A DNA stretch of 64,000 bases. Source: Loktanella sp. PT4BL. GTDB lineage: Bacteria; Pseudomonadota; Alphaproteobacteria; Rhodobacterales; Rhodobacteraceae. The stretch spans positions 558,001 through 622,000 of the forward strand of contig NZ_QJJL01000001.1 in the NCBI RefSeq assembly GCF_003201935.1, read 5' to 3'. Shown piece by piece: positions 16,695 to 24,606 of the stretch; within the stretch, counting starts at the first letter, position 1; every line of letters begins with the position of its first letter. Both the position numbers and the translations under genes were made by a program. The notes under the pieces are model-generated. The model ran no database searches, was not told the origin of the DNA, and worked only from the letters and a program-made list of their open reading frames with translations.

Positions 16695-17611
16695 TCCGCA
16701 AGTGGCGGCCTCCGCTGGCCTTCGTGCTGGGCGGGACGCTGGCGGCGGTATTTTTTCTGCCGCTGATCGGGATCGGCTATTTTCGCGTTGCGGGCGGTGT
16801 TCTGGGCTGGGCCGAGACCTCATGGATGATCGGTTTGATGGCCTTTGTTGCAACGGTGATCCTTGGGGTGCTGCTCTGGCGGTTGGTTTTGCAACCCGTG
16901 CGCGCCCTGACGGCCTATGCCCGCAATGAGGGCGCCAGTGATGCTCCCACGCACTTCGGCACGCCGGAGTTTTCGCAATTGGGCGAGGCCGTGCTTGAAA
17001 TGACCGCGGTACTGCGGGGGCGGGAGACCGTGCTGCGCAGTTATGCGGATCATGTGACCCATGAACTCAAGTCGCCGCTCACCGTTATTCAAGGCGCTGC
17101 CGAACTGTTGGAAGACCCTGATCTGGAGGCCGCGGATCGTGTGCAACTGCTGCGCGGTATTCGCGAAAATACCGCACGGATAGAGGCGCTTCTGGACGGG
17201 CAGCGCGCGCTGGCGCGGGCGCAGGATGTGATTGCGCCCGGGGAATGTCTTTTGAGCGATGTTGTCGGGGATATCGGACCGGCAGTCGTTTTGACTGACG
17301 GGTTGGTGCCCCTCCCACGGGATGTCATGGATGTTGTCGCCACACATCTGGTCGGCAATGCTTTGGCGCATGGGGCCAAAACGATCAGCTTTGACTATCA
17401 AGCTACGCATATCGTGGTGCAGGACGATGGCGCGGGGATCAGTGCCGGTAATCGCGACCGCATTTTTGATCCGTTCTTCACCACACGGCGGGATGCAGGC
17501 GGCACGGGCATGGGCCTGCCGATTGTGCGACAGATGCTTGAGACGCAGGGGGCCAGCATCCGGCTGCTTGATGCGCCGGGTGCCGTGTTTCGGATCAGCT
17601 TTGATGGGTAG
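16679..17611 (+). CDS. Sensor histidine kinase
   Basis: A 310-residue membrane kinase with two transmembrane helices (about 13-33 and 50-71) and only about 16 residues between them, so there is almost no periplasmic sensor and it probably senses within or through the membrane. A HAMP-like linker follows. The H-box is SYADHVTHELKSPL with phospho-accepting H128. The ATP-binding domain has N (HLVGNALAHG), G1 (DDGAGI), F (FDPFFTT) and G2 (GTGMGL) boxes. It overlaps the response regulator gene by 16 nt. The lack of an extracellular domain and its linkage to a DUF4173 membrane protein suggest that the latter supplies the signal. Confidence 0.93.
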   Translation: MPRRVIRKWRPPLAFVLGGTLAAVFFLPLIGIGYFRVAGGVLGWAETSWMIGLMAFVATVILGVLLWRLVLQPVRALTAYARNEGASDAPTHFGTPEFSQLGEAVLEMTAVLRGRETVLRSYADHVTHELKSPLTVIQGAAELLEDPDLEAADRVQLLRGIRENTARIEALLDGQRALARAQDVIAPGECLLSDVVGDIGPAVVLTDGLVPLPRDVMDVVATHLVGNALAHGAKTISFDYQATHIVVQDDGAGISAGNRDRIFDPFFTTRRDAGGTGMGLPIVRQMLETQGASIRLLDAPGAVFRISFDG

Positions 17612-17629
17612 GGAAGGCCCGGGCGTGCG

Positions 17630-18595
17630 CTAGAAATCGACGATTGTTGCGACACCTTTTTCAACCGCCAGATCGACGATCGAGGCTGCAACGGCCAAAT
17701 CCTGCAGGCCTACGCCAGTGCCATCGAAAAGGGTGATTTCGTCTGCACGCGTGCGGCCCGGGTGGGTGCCGTTGATGACTGCACCAAGCTCATGCACATC
17801 GCTTTGCGCGATCAGACCGCTCGCAATCGCATGTTGCGCCTCGCCGATGGAGATGGATTGCGCAACCTCGTCGGTAAAGACGGTGGCGCGCGCCAGAAGG
17901 CTGGCTTCGACCTCTTGTTTGCCTTTGGTGTCGGTGCCCATGCAGGCGATATGTGTGCCGGGGGCGATGTGATCGGCCATGATGGTGGGCGCGAAAGTCG
18001 ATGTGATCGAGATCACGACATCGGCCTCGACCAGACCCTCAAGCGGGACGGCCTCGAAGGGTACACCGGCTTCACTGGCAACCTTTTCGATATTGGGCAG
18101 CATTTCGGGGTGATAGTTCCAGCCGATGACTTTTTCAAAGTTGCGCTGTTCCAAGGCGGCGCGCAGTTGGAAAGTGGCCTGATGGCCAGCGCCAACCATG
18201 CCCATGACCTTGGCGTCCTTACGCGCCAGATGTTTGATCGAGACCGAAGATGCCGCAGCGGTGCGCAGGGCTGTCAGAAGGTTCCCGCCGACCATCGCCT
18301 TTACTTTGCCGGTATCAGGATCAAAAAGGAAAACGGTGGACTGGTGATTGATCTCGCCATGCTTCTCGAGATTATGCGGCCAGTACCCGCCTGCCTTGAG
18401 CCCGAGCGCCATGCCCGATTTGTCGAAACCGCCTTTGAAGCCGTAGAGCGCATCTTCATAGCCGATCGCTTCGCGGATCACAGGAAAGTTGTAGGCGCTG
18501 CCTTTGGACATCGAGGCAAAGACTTTTTCGACAGCCTCGAACGCATCGGCACGGGTCAGCAGGCCTGCGATTTCTTTTTCGGGAACGATAATCAT
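17630..18595 (-). CDS. bhcD: Iminosuccinate reductase of the beta-hydroxyaspartate cycle
   Basis: The enzyme reduces iminosuccinate to L-aspartate with NAD(P)H, regenerating the amino donor of the cycle. It is 321 residues of the ornithine cyclodeaminase/mu-crystallin fold: substrate lysine region LGLKAGGYWP, Rossmann motif GMVGAGHQATFQL and the conserved CMGTDTKGKQE. The family alone would be read as ornithine cyclodeaminase, but its place as last gene of a bhcABCD cluster fixes the role. It is separated from bhcC by 86 nt holding a strong hairpin, whereas the other junctions in the operon are 13 nt or less. It converges on the histidine kinase gene, 18 bp away. Confidence 0.93.
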   Translation of the reverse strand: MIIVPEKEIAGLLTRADAFEAVEKVFASMSKGSAYNFPVIREAIGYEDALYGFKGGFDKSGMALGLKAGGYWPHNLEKHGEINHQSTVFLFDPDTGKVKAMVGGNLLTALRTAAASSVSIKHLARKDAKVMGMVGAGHQATFQLRAALEQRNFEKVIGWNYHPEMLPNIEKVASEAGVPFEAVPLEGLVEADVVISITSTFAPTIMADHIAPGTHIACMGTDTKGKQEVEASLLARATVFTDEVAQSISIGEAQHAIASGLIAQSDVHELGAVINGTHPGRTRADEITLFDGTGVGLQDLAVAASIVDLAVEKGVATIVDF

Positions 18596-18614
18596 GGTCT
18601 TGGTCTTTCATTGA

Positions 18615-18662
18615 CGGCCGCTCATCCAGCCCTTGCGGGGCTGTCTTCGCGATGAGCGACCG
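18615..18662 (-). promoter_or_regulatory. Intercistronic hairpin between bhcC and bhcD
   Basis: Long imperfect stem: arms 18615-18626 and 18651-18662 pair over 12 positions with one mismatch. An inner stem CAGCCC-ttgcg-GGGCTG lies at 18627-18643. It sits in the only sizeable gap of the bhc operon and has no U-run. It could protect or terminate the upstream bhcABC transcript and so lower bhcD expression. Confidence 0.5.
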
Positions 18663-18681
18663 ATAAGGAGGGAAGAGCGCG

Positions 18682-19845
18682 TTAGTAGGCTTTGCCGCGT
18701 GCGGACACAGGCCACAGCGTCTCAACCTTGCCGTTGCGTACACCCACATACCAATCATGCACGTTGCAGGTCGGGTCACAGTGGCCCGGCACCAGCTTGA
18801 GCTTGTCGTTCACCTTCAACACACCGTCAGGATCGGCAACCACGCCGTGTTCGTCCGAGCATTTGACGTATTGTACGTCCGTGCGACCATAGATTGTCGG
18901 CAGGCCGCTATCGACTGATTGCGCTTTCAGGCCCGCGTCCACGATGGCTTTGTCGGCCTTTGCGTGGCTCATCACCGAGGTCAGGATAAACAGCGCGTTT
19001 TCCCATTCGCCTTGGTCAATCCGGTTGCCGTCCTTGTCAAGGATGCGGCCATAGTCCGCGTCCATGAAAGCGTAGGATCCGCACTGCAATTCGTTGAACA
19101 CACCAGAGGCGCTTTCGAAGTAGTAAGAACCTGTGCCGCCGCCGCCGACGATGTCGGACTCAATGCCTTCGGCCTTCAGCATTTCCAAGGTTTCACGCAC
19201 CTGATCAATCGCGATCTGGGTTTTGCCCTGACGCTCCTCGTAGGAATCAAGGTGCTGCATTGCGCCCTGATAGGCCTGAATGCCTGCGTATTTCAGGCCC
19301 GGTGCCGCGTCGATCGCCTTGGCCAGATCAACAACAGGCTGGCCGTATTGCACGCCACAGCGGCCTGCGCCCACGTCGATTTCAACGAGGCATTCGATCT
19401 GTGTGCCATGCTTCATCGCTGCGGCTGACAGATCTGCCACGTTGTCGATGTCGTCCACGCAGCAGATCGTACGCGCGCCAAGTTTCGGCATCCGTGCAAG
19501 ACGGTCAATCTTTTCAGGCTGGCGAACCTGGTTGGACACCAGGACATCCTTGATGCCGCCACGGGCGAACACTTCCGCCTCTGAGACCTTCTGACAGCAG
19601 ACACCAACCGACCCGCCAAGGCGTTCCTGCAGCAGCGCCACATCAACGGATTTGTGCATCTTGCCATGCACGCGGTGGCGCATACCGTGCGATTTTGCAA
19701 AATCGCCCATCTTCTTGATGTTCCGCTCCAGCGCGTCCAGATCCAGCACGAGGCAGGGAGTCTGGATGTCCGCCTCATCCATGCCAGGCAGGGCAGGGAC
19801 GTCGTAGCCGACTTCGAGGTTCTTGAGGTTGCTCATATCGTTCAT
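18682..19845 (-). CDS. bhcC: Beta-hydroxyaspartate aldolase
   Basis: A PLP enzyme that condenses glycine and glyoxylate to (2R,3S)-beta-hydroxyaspartate, the carbon-carbon bond forming step of the cycle. It is 387 residues, an alanine racemase-like barrel of the D-threonine aldolase family: Schiff-base lysine K62 in RVHGKMHKS, and metal ligands in the C-terminal PGHCDPTCNVHDW. The start at 19845 has the SD ggag 7 nt upstream and gives the expected family length; a longer frame to 19923 would overlap bhcB. The gap to the bhcB stop is 13 nt. D-threonine aldolase is the alternative reading from the domain alone. Confidence 0.95.
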   Translation of the reverse strand: MNDMSNLKNLEVGYDVPALPGMDEADIQTPCLVLDLDALERNIKKMGDFAKSHGMRHRVHGKMHKSVDVALLQERLGGSVGVCCQKVSEAEVFARGGIKDVLVSNQVRQPEKIDRLARMPKLGARTICCVDDIDNVADLSAAAMKHGTQIECLVEIDVGAGRCGVQYGQPVVDLAKAIDAAPGLKYAGIQAYQGAMQHLDSYEERQGKTQIAIDQVRETLEMLKAEGIESDIVGGGGTGSYYFESASGVFNELQCGSYAFMDADYGRILDKDGNRIDQGEWENALFILTSVMSHAKADKAIVDAGLKAQSVDSGLPTIYGRTDVQYVKCSDEHGVVADPDGVLKVNDKLKLVPGHCDPTCNVHDWYVGVRNGKVETLWPVSARGKAY

Positions 19846-19858
19846 GGGTCTTCTCCCT

Positions 19859-20830
19859 TTAACCTTGCATCCAAGGCAGTTTATCGAGGTCGACGTTGCC
19901 GCCGGTGATGATGACGCCGACACGCTTGCCGGCGAATGTCTCTTTGTTCTTCAGGATCGTGGCGAGCGGAACAGCGCAGCTTGCCTCCATCACGATCCGC
20001 AGGTGTTTCCACGTGATCTTCATCGCGTCGATGATCTCTTCCTCAGACGCCGTGTAGATATCCGTCACATAGTTGGACACGAAGTGCCATGTACGCTCTT
20101 TGAGCGGCACAAGCAGGCCGTCCGCGATGGTTTTTGGTGCATCATCGGCGATGATGTGGCCTGCCTTGAAGCTGCGATAGGCGTCGTCGGCCTGTTCAGG
20201 CTCGGATGCGATAATCTGTACCTCGGGCGCGAGGGTCGACAGTGTCAGGCAAGTGCCGGAGATCATACCGCCACCACCGATGGGGGCGACCATCATCTCA
20301 AGCCCGTCCACCTGCTCCATGAATTCCTTGGAGCACGTGCCCTGTCCTGCAATCACCCGTGGATCGTTGTAAGGGTGGACAAAATCGCCGCCCGTTTCGG
20401 CCTGTACCCGCGCAAATGTTTCTTCGCGTGATGTGGTCGAGGGCTCACATTCCGTGATCACCCCGCCATAACGGCGCACCGTGTCTTTTTTGGCCTGCGG
20501 TGCTGTGCGCGGCATGACCACGTTGCACGGAATGCCCCGGCGCATCGCCGCATAGCTGAGGCAGGATGCATGGTTGCCCGAAGAGTGGGTGGCCACGCCA
20601 TGCTTGGCCTGCTCATCTGTCAGTCCAAAGACTGCATTTGCGGCACCACGCACCTTGAACGCCCCCGGTTCCTGGAAGTTCTCGCATTTGAAAAACAGTT
20701 GCGCGCCGGTCAATTCATTGAGGTAGTCCGAAGTGCGGATGGGTGTACGGTTGATATGCGGCTTGATGCGTTCATGCGCATCCAGCATGTCCTGATAGGT
20801 CGGAATATACATGTCTGTGTGGTCTTTCAT
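19859..20830 (-). CDS. bhcB: Beta-hydroxyaspartate dehydratase
   Basis: A PLP enzyme that dehydrates beta-hydroxyaspartate to iminosuccinate. It belongs to the serine/threonine dehydratase fold. PLP lysine K59 lies in EPGAFKVRGA (K53 if the second Met is used), the substrate loop is SSGNHAS and the phosphate-binding loop is GGGGMISG. The ATG at 20830 overlaps the bhcA stop in TAATG, arguing for coupled translation. The internal ATG at 20812 (MYIPTYQDM) is an alternative that matches the usual family start. Context, rather than domain, separates it from threonine dehydratase. Confidence 0.94.
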   Translation of the reverse strand: MKDHTDMYIPTYQDMLDAHERIKPHINRTPIRTSDYLNELTGAQLFFKCENFQEPGAFKVRGAANAVFGLTDEQAKHGVATHSSGNHASCLSYAAMRRGIPCNVVMPRTAPQAKKDTVRRYGGVITECEPSTTSREETFARVQAETGGDFVHPYNDPRVIAGQGTCSKEFMEQVDGLEMMVAPIGGGGMISGTCLTLSTLAPEVQIIASEPEQADDAYRSFKAGHIIADDAPKTIADGLLVPLKERTWHFVSNYVTDIYTASEEEIIDAMKITWKHLRIVMEASCAVPLATILKNKETFAGKRVGVIITGGNVDLDKLPWMQG

Positions 20831-22020
20831 TATGCTGCATCCCGCAATTTCAGGCCTGTTGACCCGCGATAGTATTCCTGTGCCGCCGCCACACCAGAGC
20901 CGAGTTTGATATCAAGACCAAGGTCGACCATGCACATCTCGGCGGTGGCAATGCCGGACAGCGCCATGACATCAGTCATGCTGCCCAGGTGGCCGATCCG
21001 GAAGACTTTGCCAGCCACTTCGCCAAGGCCAACACCGAATGCGACGCCATATTTTTCGGCGGCATGGGTGACGATATCGGTGGCGTTAAACCCTTCAGGT
21101 GTTTTGATCGCACTGACCGTGTCGGAATAGAGATCAGGGGAAGCCGCGCAAAGTTCCAGCCCCCAGGCATCCACGGCGGCTCGCACACCGGAAGCGATCC
21201 GGTTGTGCCGCGCAAAGACGTTCTCGAGACCTTCTTTGAGCAGCATCTCGGTTGCAAGAAGCAGCCCGTTCATCAGACCGACCGCGGGCGTGTAAGGATA
21301 GGCATTGGCCGCATAGCCCTTGGTCATATCAGCGATGTCAAAGAAGGTGCGCGGCAACTGCGCCGTCTTGCTGGCCGCCAACGCTTTCTGGCTGAAGCCA
21401 ACAATTGCCAGACCCGCAGGCAGCATGAATCCTTTCTGCGAACCCGTCACCGCAACATCAACGCCCCACTCATCAAAGCGGAAATCCATTGACCCGATAG
21501 AGCTGACCCCATCCACAAAGAGCATTGCAGGGTGGTCCGCGGCATCCAGCGCTTTGCGGACGGCAGCGATGTCTGATTTCACGCCGGTTGCGGTCTCGTT
21601 GTGTGTCGCCAGCACCGCTTTGATCTTATGCGCGGTATCCGCTTTCAGGATTTCTGCGTAACGGTCCGCAGGAATACCTTGGCCCCATGGGGTCTCGACG
21701 ATCTGCATATCCAGCCCATGACGCTGGCACATGTCAATCCAGCGGTGGCTGAACATCCCGTTGCGCGCCGCCAGAACCGTATCGCCGGGAGACAGGGTAT
21801 TTGTGAGTGCTGTCTCCCAGCCGCCGGTACCGGTAGACGGAAAGATAAAGACTTCAGCCGTGTCGGACTTCAGGATTTCCTGAACGCCCGCACGCGCTGG
21901 GTGCAGGATTTGCCCGAAAAGCGGTGACCGGTGGTCAATCGTCGGCATGTCGCAGGCCTTGCGAATAGCCTCGGGCATATTCGTCGGGCCGGGAATAAAT
22001 ACGGGGTTCTGAAAGCTCAT
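20830..22020 (-). CDS. bhcA: L-aspartate:glyoxylate aminotransferase
   Basis: First gene of the bhc operon. This PLP class-V aminotransferase makes glycine from glyoxylate using aspartate as amino donor, releasing oxaloacetate, the net product of the cycle. It is 396 residues with PLP lysine K196 in VTGSQKGFMLPAG and Asp170 in LFVDGVSSIGS. I place the start at 22020 (MSFQNPVFIPGP) because ggagg lies 8 nt upstream; the ATG at 22035 would include that SD in the reading frame. It is divergent from bhcR with 163 nt between the starts, where two matching dyads are found. Serine-glyoxylate aminotransferase is the usual generic label. Confidence 0.95.
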   Translation of the reverse strand: MSFQNPVFIPGPTNMPEAIRKACDMPTIDHRSPLFGQILHPARAGVQEILKSDTAEVFIFPSTGTGGWETALTNTLSPGDTVLAARNGMFSHRWIDMCQRHGLDMQIVETPWGQGIPADRYAEILKADTAHKIKAVLATHNETATGVKSDIAAVRKALDAADHPAMLFVDGVSSIGSMDFRFDEWGVDVAVTGSQKGFMLPAGLAIVGFSQKALAASKTAQLPRTFFDIADMTKGYAANAYPYTPAVGLMNGLLLATEMLLKEGLENVFARHNRIASGVRAAVDAWGLELCAASPDLYSDTVSAIKTPEGFNATDIVTHAAEKYGVAFGVGLGEVAGKVFRIGHLGSMTDVMALSGIATAEMCMVDLGLDIKLGSGVAAAQEYYRGSTGLKLRDAA

Positions 22021-22082
22021 CGTCCAATCCTCCATTGGGTTGAGCGTGTTTTGCCAGAACAGACCGTGTCTGCATATTTTTT

Positions 22083-22097
22083 TGAAATTATTTTTCA
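22083..22097. promoter_or_regulatory. Putative BhcR operator 1
   Basis: Inverted repeat TGAAA-N5-TTTCA in the bhcA-bhcR divergent promoter region, 63 nt upstream of bhcA. The same half-sites and spacing recur at 22154-22168. The 15-bp dyad size fits IclR-family operators. Confidence 0.55.
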
Positions 22098-22143
22098 GAA
22101 AGTGACTACATGAGAAAAATGTTTGTTGTCAGTGCTTTGTATT

Positions 22144-22168
22144 TTTCATAATGTGAAATGTAATTTCA
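22144..22168. promoter_or_regulatory. Putative BhcR operator 2 (overlapping dyads)
   Basis: TGAAAT-gta-ATTTCA (22154-22168) is a perfect dyad with the same TGAAA-N5-TTTCA form as operator 1. An extra TTTCA at 22144-22148 makes a second, overlapping dyad TTTCA-N5-TGAAA (22144-22158). It lies 16 nt before the bhcR start, well placed for autoregulation. Confidence 0.55.
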
Positions 22169-22183
22169 GATACGAGAAAAATC

Positions 22184-23011
22184 ATGGAAGAAGAGGTAAA
22201 GCGTGGCCGTGGTCGCCCCAAGGCATGGGACGACAAGGGGGCGCAGAATACGATTAAATCGCTTGATCGCGCGTTAGAGGTTCTGGTCCAGCTGGGTGAA
22301 ATGCAGGGCAGCACCCTGTCCGAAATCGCTGGCGCCCTTGGGCAATCCCCCGCAACCGTTTACCGTGTTCTGACCACATTTCAGGGTCGCGGCTTTGCCG
22401 ACTTCGATCCGCAAAGCCAGGTCTGGAGCATTGGCCCCGCTGCATTCCTGACTGGATCAATGTTCCTGCGCCGCACGTCGCTGGTCGAACGCGCACGGCC
22501 CATCATGCGTGATCTGATGGAGGCGACGGGCGAGACTGCGAACCTTGGAATCGAACGGGATGGTCAGGTGCTCTTTTTGGGGCAGGTTGAGACGCACGCA
22601 ACAATCCGCGCTTTCTTTCCGCCCGGGACCGCATCAGCGATGCATTCATCGGGCATTGGCAAAGCATTGCTGTCACGCATGCACGACAAACGCCAACGTG
22701 CAGTGCTGGCCGCCGGCAAGCTTGAACAGTTTACACCGCATACGCTGACCGATCCCGAAGCGATGATTGCCGATCTGCACACCACCAAGGCGCGCGGCTA
22801 TGCTTTTGACGGCGAAGAACGCAACATCGGCATGCGGTGTATCGCAGCCCCTGTCTATAATGTCTTTGGCGAGGCGGTGGCGGGAATTTCAGTCTCGGGT
22901 CCGACGTCACGGATCACCGATGACCGGATCGCGGCCTTGGCCGAAGATGTCATGGAAGCCGCAGCGCGCCTGACCCGCGCGATTGGCGGAAACAACCGGC
23001 CGGCAAGCTAG
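22184..23011 (+). CDS. bhcR: IclR-family regulator of the beta-hydroxyaspartate cycle
   Basis: A 275-residue regulator with a basic N-terminal arm (KRGRGRPKAW), a winged helix-turn-helix (about 25-85, STLSEIAGALGQSPATVYRVL) and the IclR effector domain (about 100-265) with the GIGKALLS and GYAFDGEERNIGMRCIAAPV signatures. It is divergent from bhcA. In Paracoccus, BhcR binds the bhc promoter and responds to glyoxylate, and the same is expected here. The stop shares the palindrome CTAG with the stop of the convergent small membrane gene. No strong SD precedes the ATG at 22184. Confidence 0.94.
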   Translation: MEEEVKRGRGRPKAWDDKGAQNTIKSLDRALEVLVQLGEMQGSTLSEIAGALGQSPATVYRVLTTFQGRGFADFDPQSQVWSIGPAAFLTGSMFLRRTSLVERARPIMRDLMEATGETANLGIERDGQVLFLGQVETHATIRAFFPPGTASAMHSSGIGKALLSRMHDKRQRAVLAAGKLEQFTPHTLTDPEAMIADLHTTKARGYAFDGEERNIGMRCIAAPVYNVFGEAVAGISVSGPTSRITDDRIAALAEDVMEAAARLTRAIGGNNRPAS

Positions 23012-23286
23012 CGTTTGCTGGACCGGATGGCGCTGTCGCGATAATTCGGATCGTCGCTGAACGGGTGGTCATGATCTGGCATGGTTGGTTCGGGTGCAGC
23101 ATGGGGTTGTGACTGTGTCAGCTTTGCCCAGAGCTTGCGTGCAAGAAACTGGGCAATGACCACAAGCACCATAAACGCGCCGAAAGCGGTCAGGATCGAC
23201 CCAGCGCTGACGTCGATGCAGGCATCACCTGCGCCAAAGGCAATGGCATAAAGGATACTGACTGTTTCAGTGCAGGTGGTGAGCAT
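23008..23286 (-). CDS. Small membrane protein of unknown function
   Basis: A 92-residue protein starting at the ATG at 23286 (gggga upstream). It has one clear membrane helix (about 27-50, SILTAFGAFMVLVVIAQFLA), preceded by a weakly hydrophobic stretch with two Cys (C5, C21), and a charged Pro/His/Asp-rich tail. The frame stays open to 23628, but that part is antisense to the acyl-CoA dehydrogenase gene and is not credible. The gene is convergent with bhcR (shared CTAG stop) and divergent from the dehydrogenase. No family was recognised. Confidence 0.65.
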   Translation of the reverse strand: MLTTCTETVSILYAIAFGAGDACIDVSAGSILTAFGAFMVLVVIAQFLARKLWAKLTQSQPHAAPEPTMPDHDHPFSDDPNYRDSAIRSSKR

Positions 23287-23445
23287 ACGATCCCCGTTGG
23301 CTGAATACAGCCAGACTAATCCGCGTGGATAAAAACAGCAAACATTGCCGCTCTGCACGTTTTCTCTTAGGTGACTGCAATTCTGCATGACTTTTCCAGG
23401 GCGGCTTCTTACGGTTTGCGGTGAAGCACCAAAACGGAGCCAACC

Positions 23446-24606
23446 ATGCATTTTGGCCTGACCGATGAACAACAAATGATCGTGGATACCGTACGGTCTT
23501 TTGTGGAACGCGAAATCTATCCCCATGAAGATGCGGTCGAACGGAGTGGGGAAGTTCCAAAAGAAATCGCCGATGAGATCAAACGCAAGACGATTGAACT
23601 GGGGTTTTATGCCTGCAACTTTCCGCAAGAGGTTGGTGGCGCAGGCTTAAGCCACGTTGAGTTTGCGCTGGTCGAGCGGGAATTGGGGCGTGGGTCGATG
23701 GCGCTGAACCACTTCTTCGGGCGCCCGCAGAATATCCTGATGGCCTGTCAGGAAGATCAGGTTGAGCGGTATCTGCGGCCTGCGGTGCGCGGCGAACGGA
23801 TGGATGCGCTGGCGATGACGGAACCTGATGCAGGCTCGGACGTGCGGGGGATGAAATGTTCGGCGGTGCGCGATGGCGGCGATTGGGTGCTCAACGGGTC
23901 CAAGCATTTTATATCGGGTGCCGATCACGCGGATTTCTTTATCGTCTTTGTTGCAACGGGCGTGGATGACACGCCCCGTGGGCCCAAGAAACGTATTACC
24001 ACATTTCTGGTTGACCGCGGGACGCCGGGTTTTGAGGTGCGGGATGGTTACCAATCGGTCAGCCACCGTGGGTACAAGAACTGCATTCTTGATTTTGACA
24101 ACTGCCGCTTGCCGGATGCGCAGGTTCTGGGCGAAGTCGATGGCGGTTTTGCGGTGATGAATGAGTGGCTCTACGCCACACGGATTACCGTGGCCACCAT
24201 GTCGGTTGGGCGGGCGCGGCGGTGTTTTGATTATGCCCTGAATTACGCCGCAGAGCGCAAACAATTCGGCCAGCCCATCGGCAAGTTCCAGGGCGTCAGT
24301 TTCCAGATCGCCGACATGATCACCGAGATTGACGCCGCAGATATGTTAACGCTTTCTGCCGCATGGCGTCTGGATCAAGGGCTACCGGCAAACCGCGAAA
24401 TTGCCTCGGCCAAGGTCTATGCCACCGAAATGCTGGCCCGTGTCACCGACGCGACCCTGCAAATTTATGGCGGCATGGGATTGATGAGCGATTTCCCGAT
24501 TGAGCGGTTCTGGCGTGATGCGCGGGTCGAGCGGATCTGGGACGGCACATCAGAAATCCAGCGCCACATTATCAGCCGCGAATTGCTGCGTCCTCTGGGG
24601 GCCTGA
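23446..24606 (+). CDS. Acyl-CoA dehydrogenase
   Basis: A 386-residue FAD enzyme that desaturates an acyl-CoA and passes electrons to ETF (etfBA at 62006-63690). The family motifs are present: AMTEPDAGSDVRGMK (FAD and substrate binding), RKQFGQPIGKFQGV, the FAD-binding QIYGGMGLM and the catalytic Glu in ERIWDGTSEIQR near residue 370. It is the first gene of a three-gene operon; the next start overlaps its stop in TGATG. The substrate is not evident, but the third gene is very like the carnitine enzyme CaiD, so a crotonobetainyl or other short-chain acyl-CoA is possible. Confidence 0.94.
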   Translation: MHFGLTDEQQMIVDTVRSFVEREIYPHEDAVERSGEVPKEIADEIKRKTIELGFYACNFPQEVGGAGLSHVEFALVERELGRGSMALNHFFGRPQNILMACQEDQVERYLRPAVRGERMDALAMTEPDAGSDVRGMKCSAVRDGGDWVLNGSKHFISGADHADFFIVFVATGVDDTPRGPKKRITTFLVDRGTPGFEVRDGYQSVSHRGYKNCILDFDNCRLPDAQVLGEVDGGFAVMNEWLYATRITVATMSVGRARRCFDYALNYAAERKQFGQPIGKFQGVSFQIADMITEIDAADMLTLSAAWRLDQGLPANREIASAKVYATEMLARVTDATLQIYGGMGLMSDFPIERFWRDARVERIWDGTSEIQRHIISRELLRPLGA

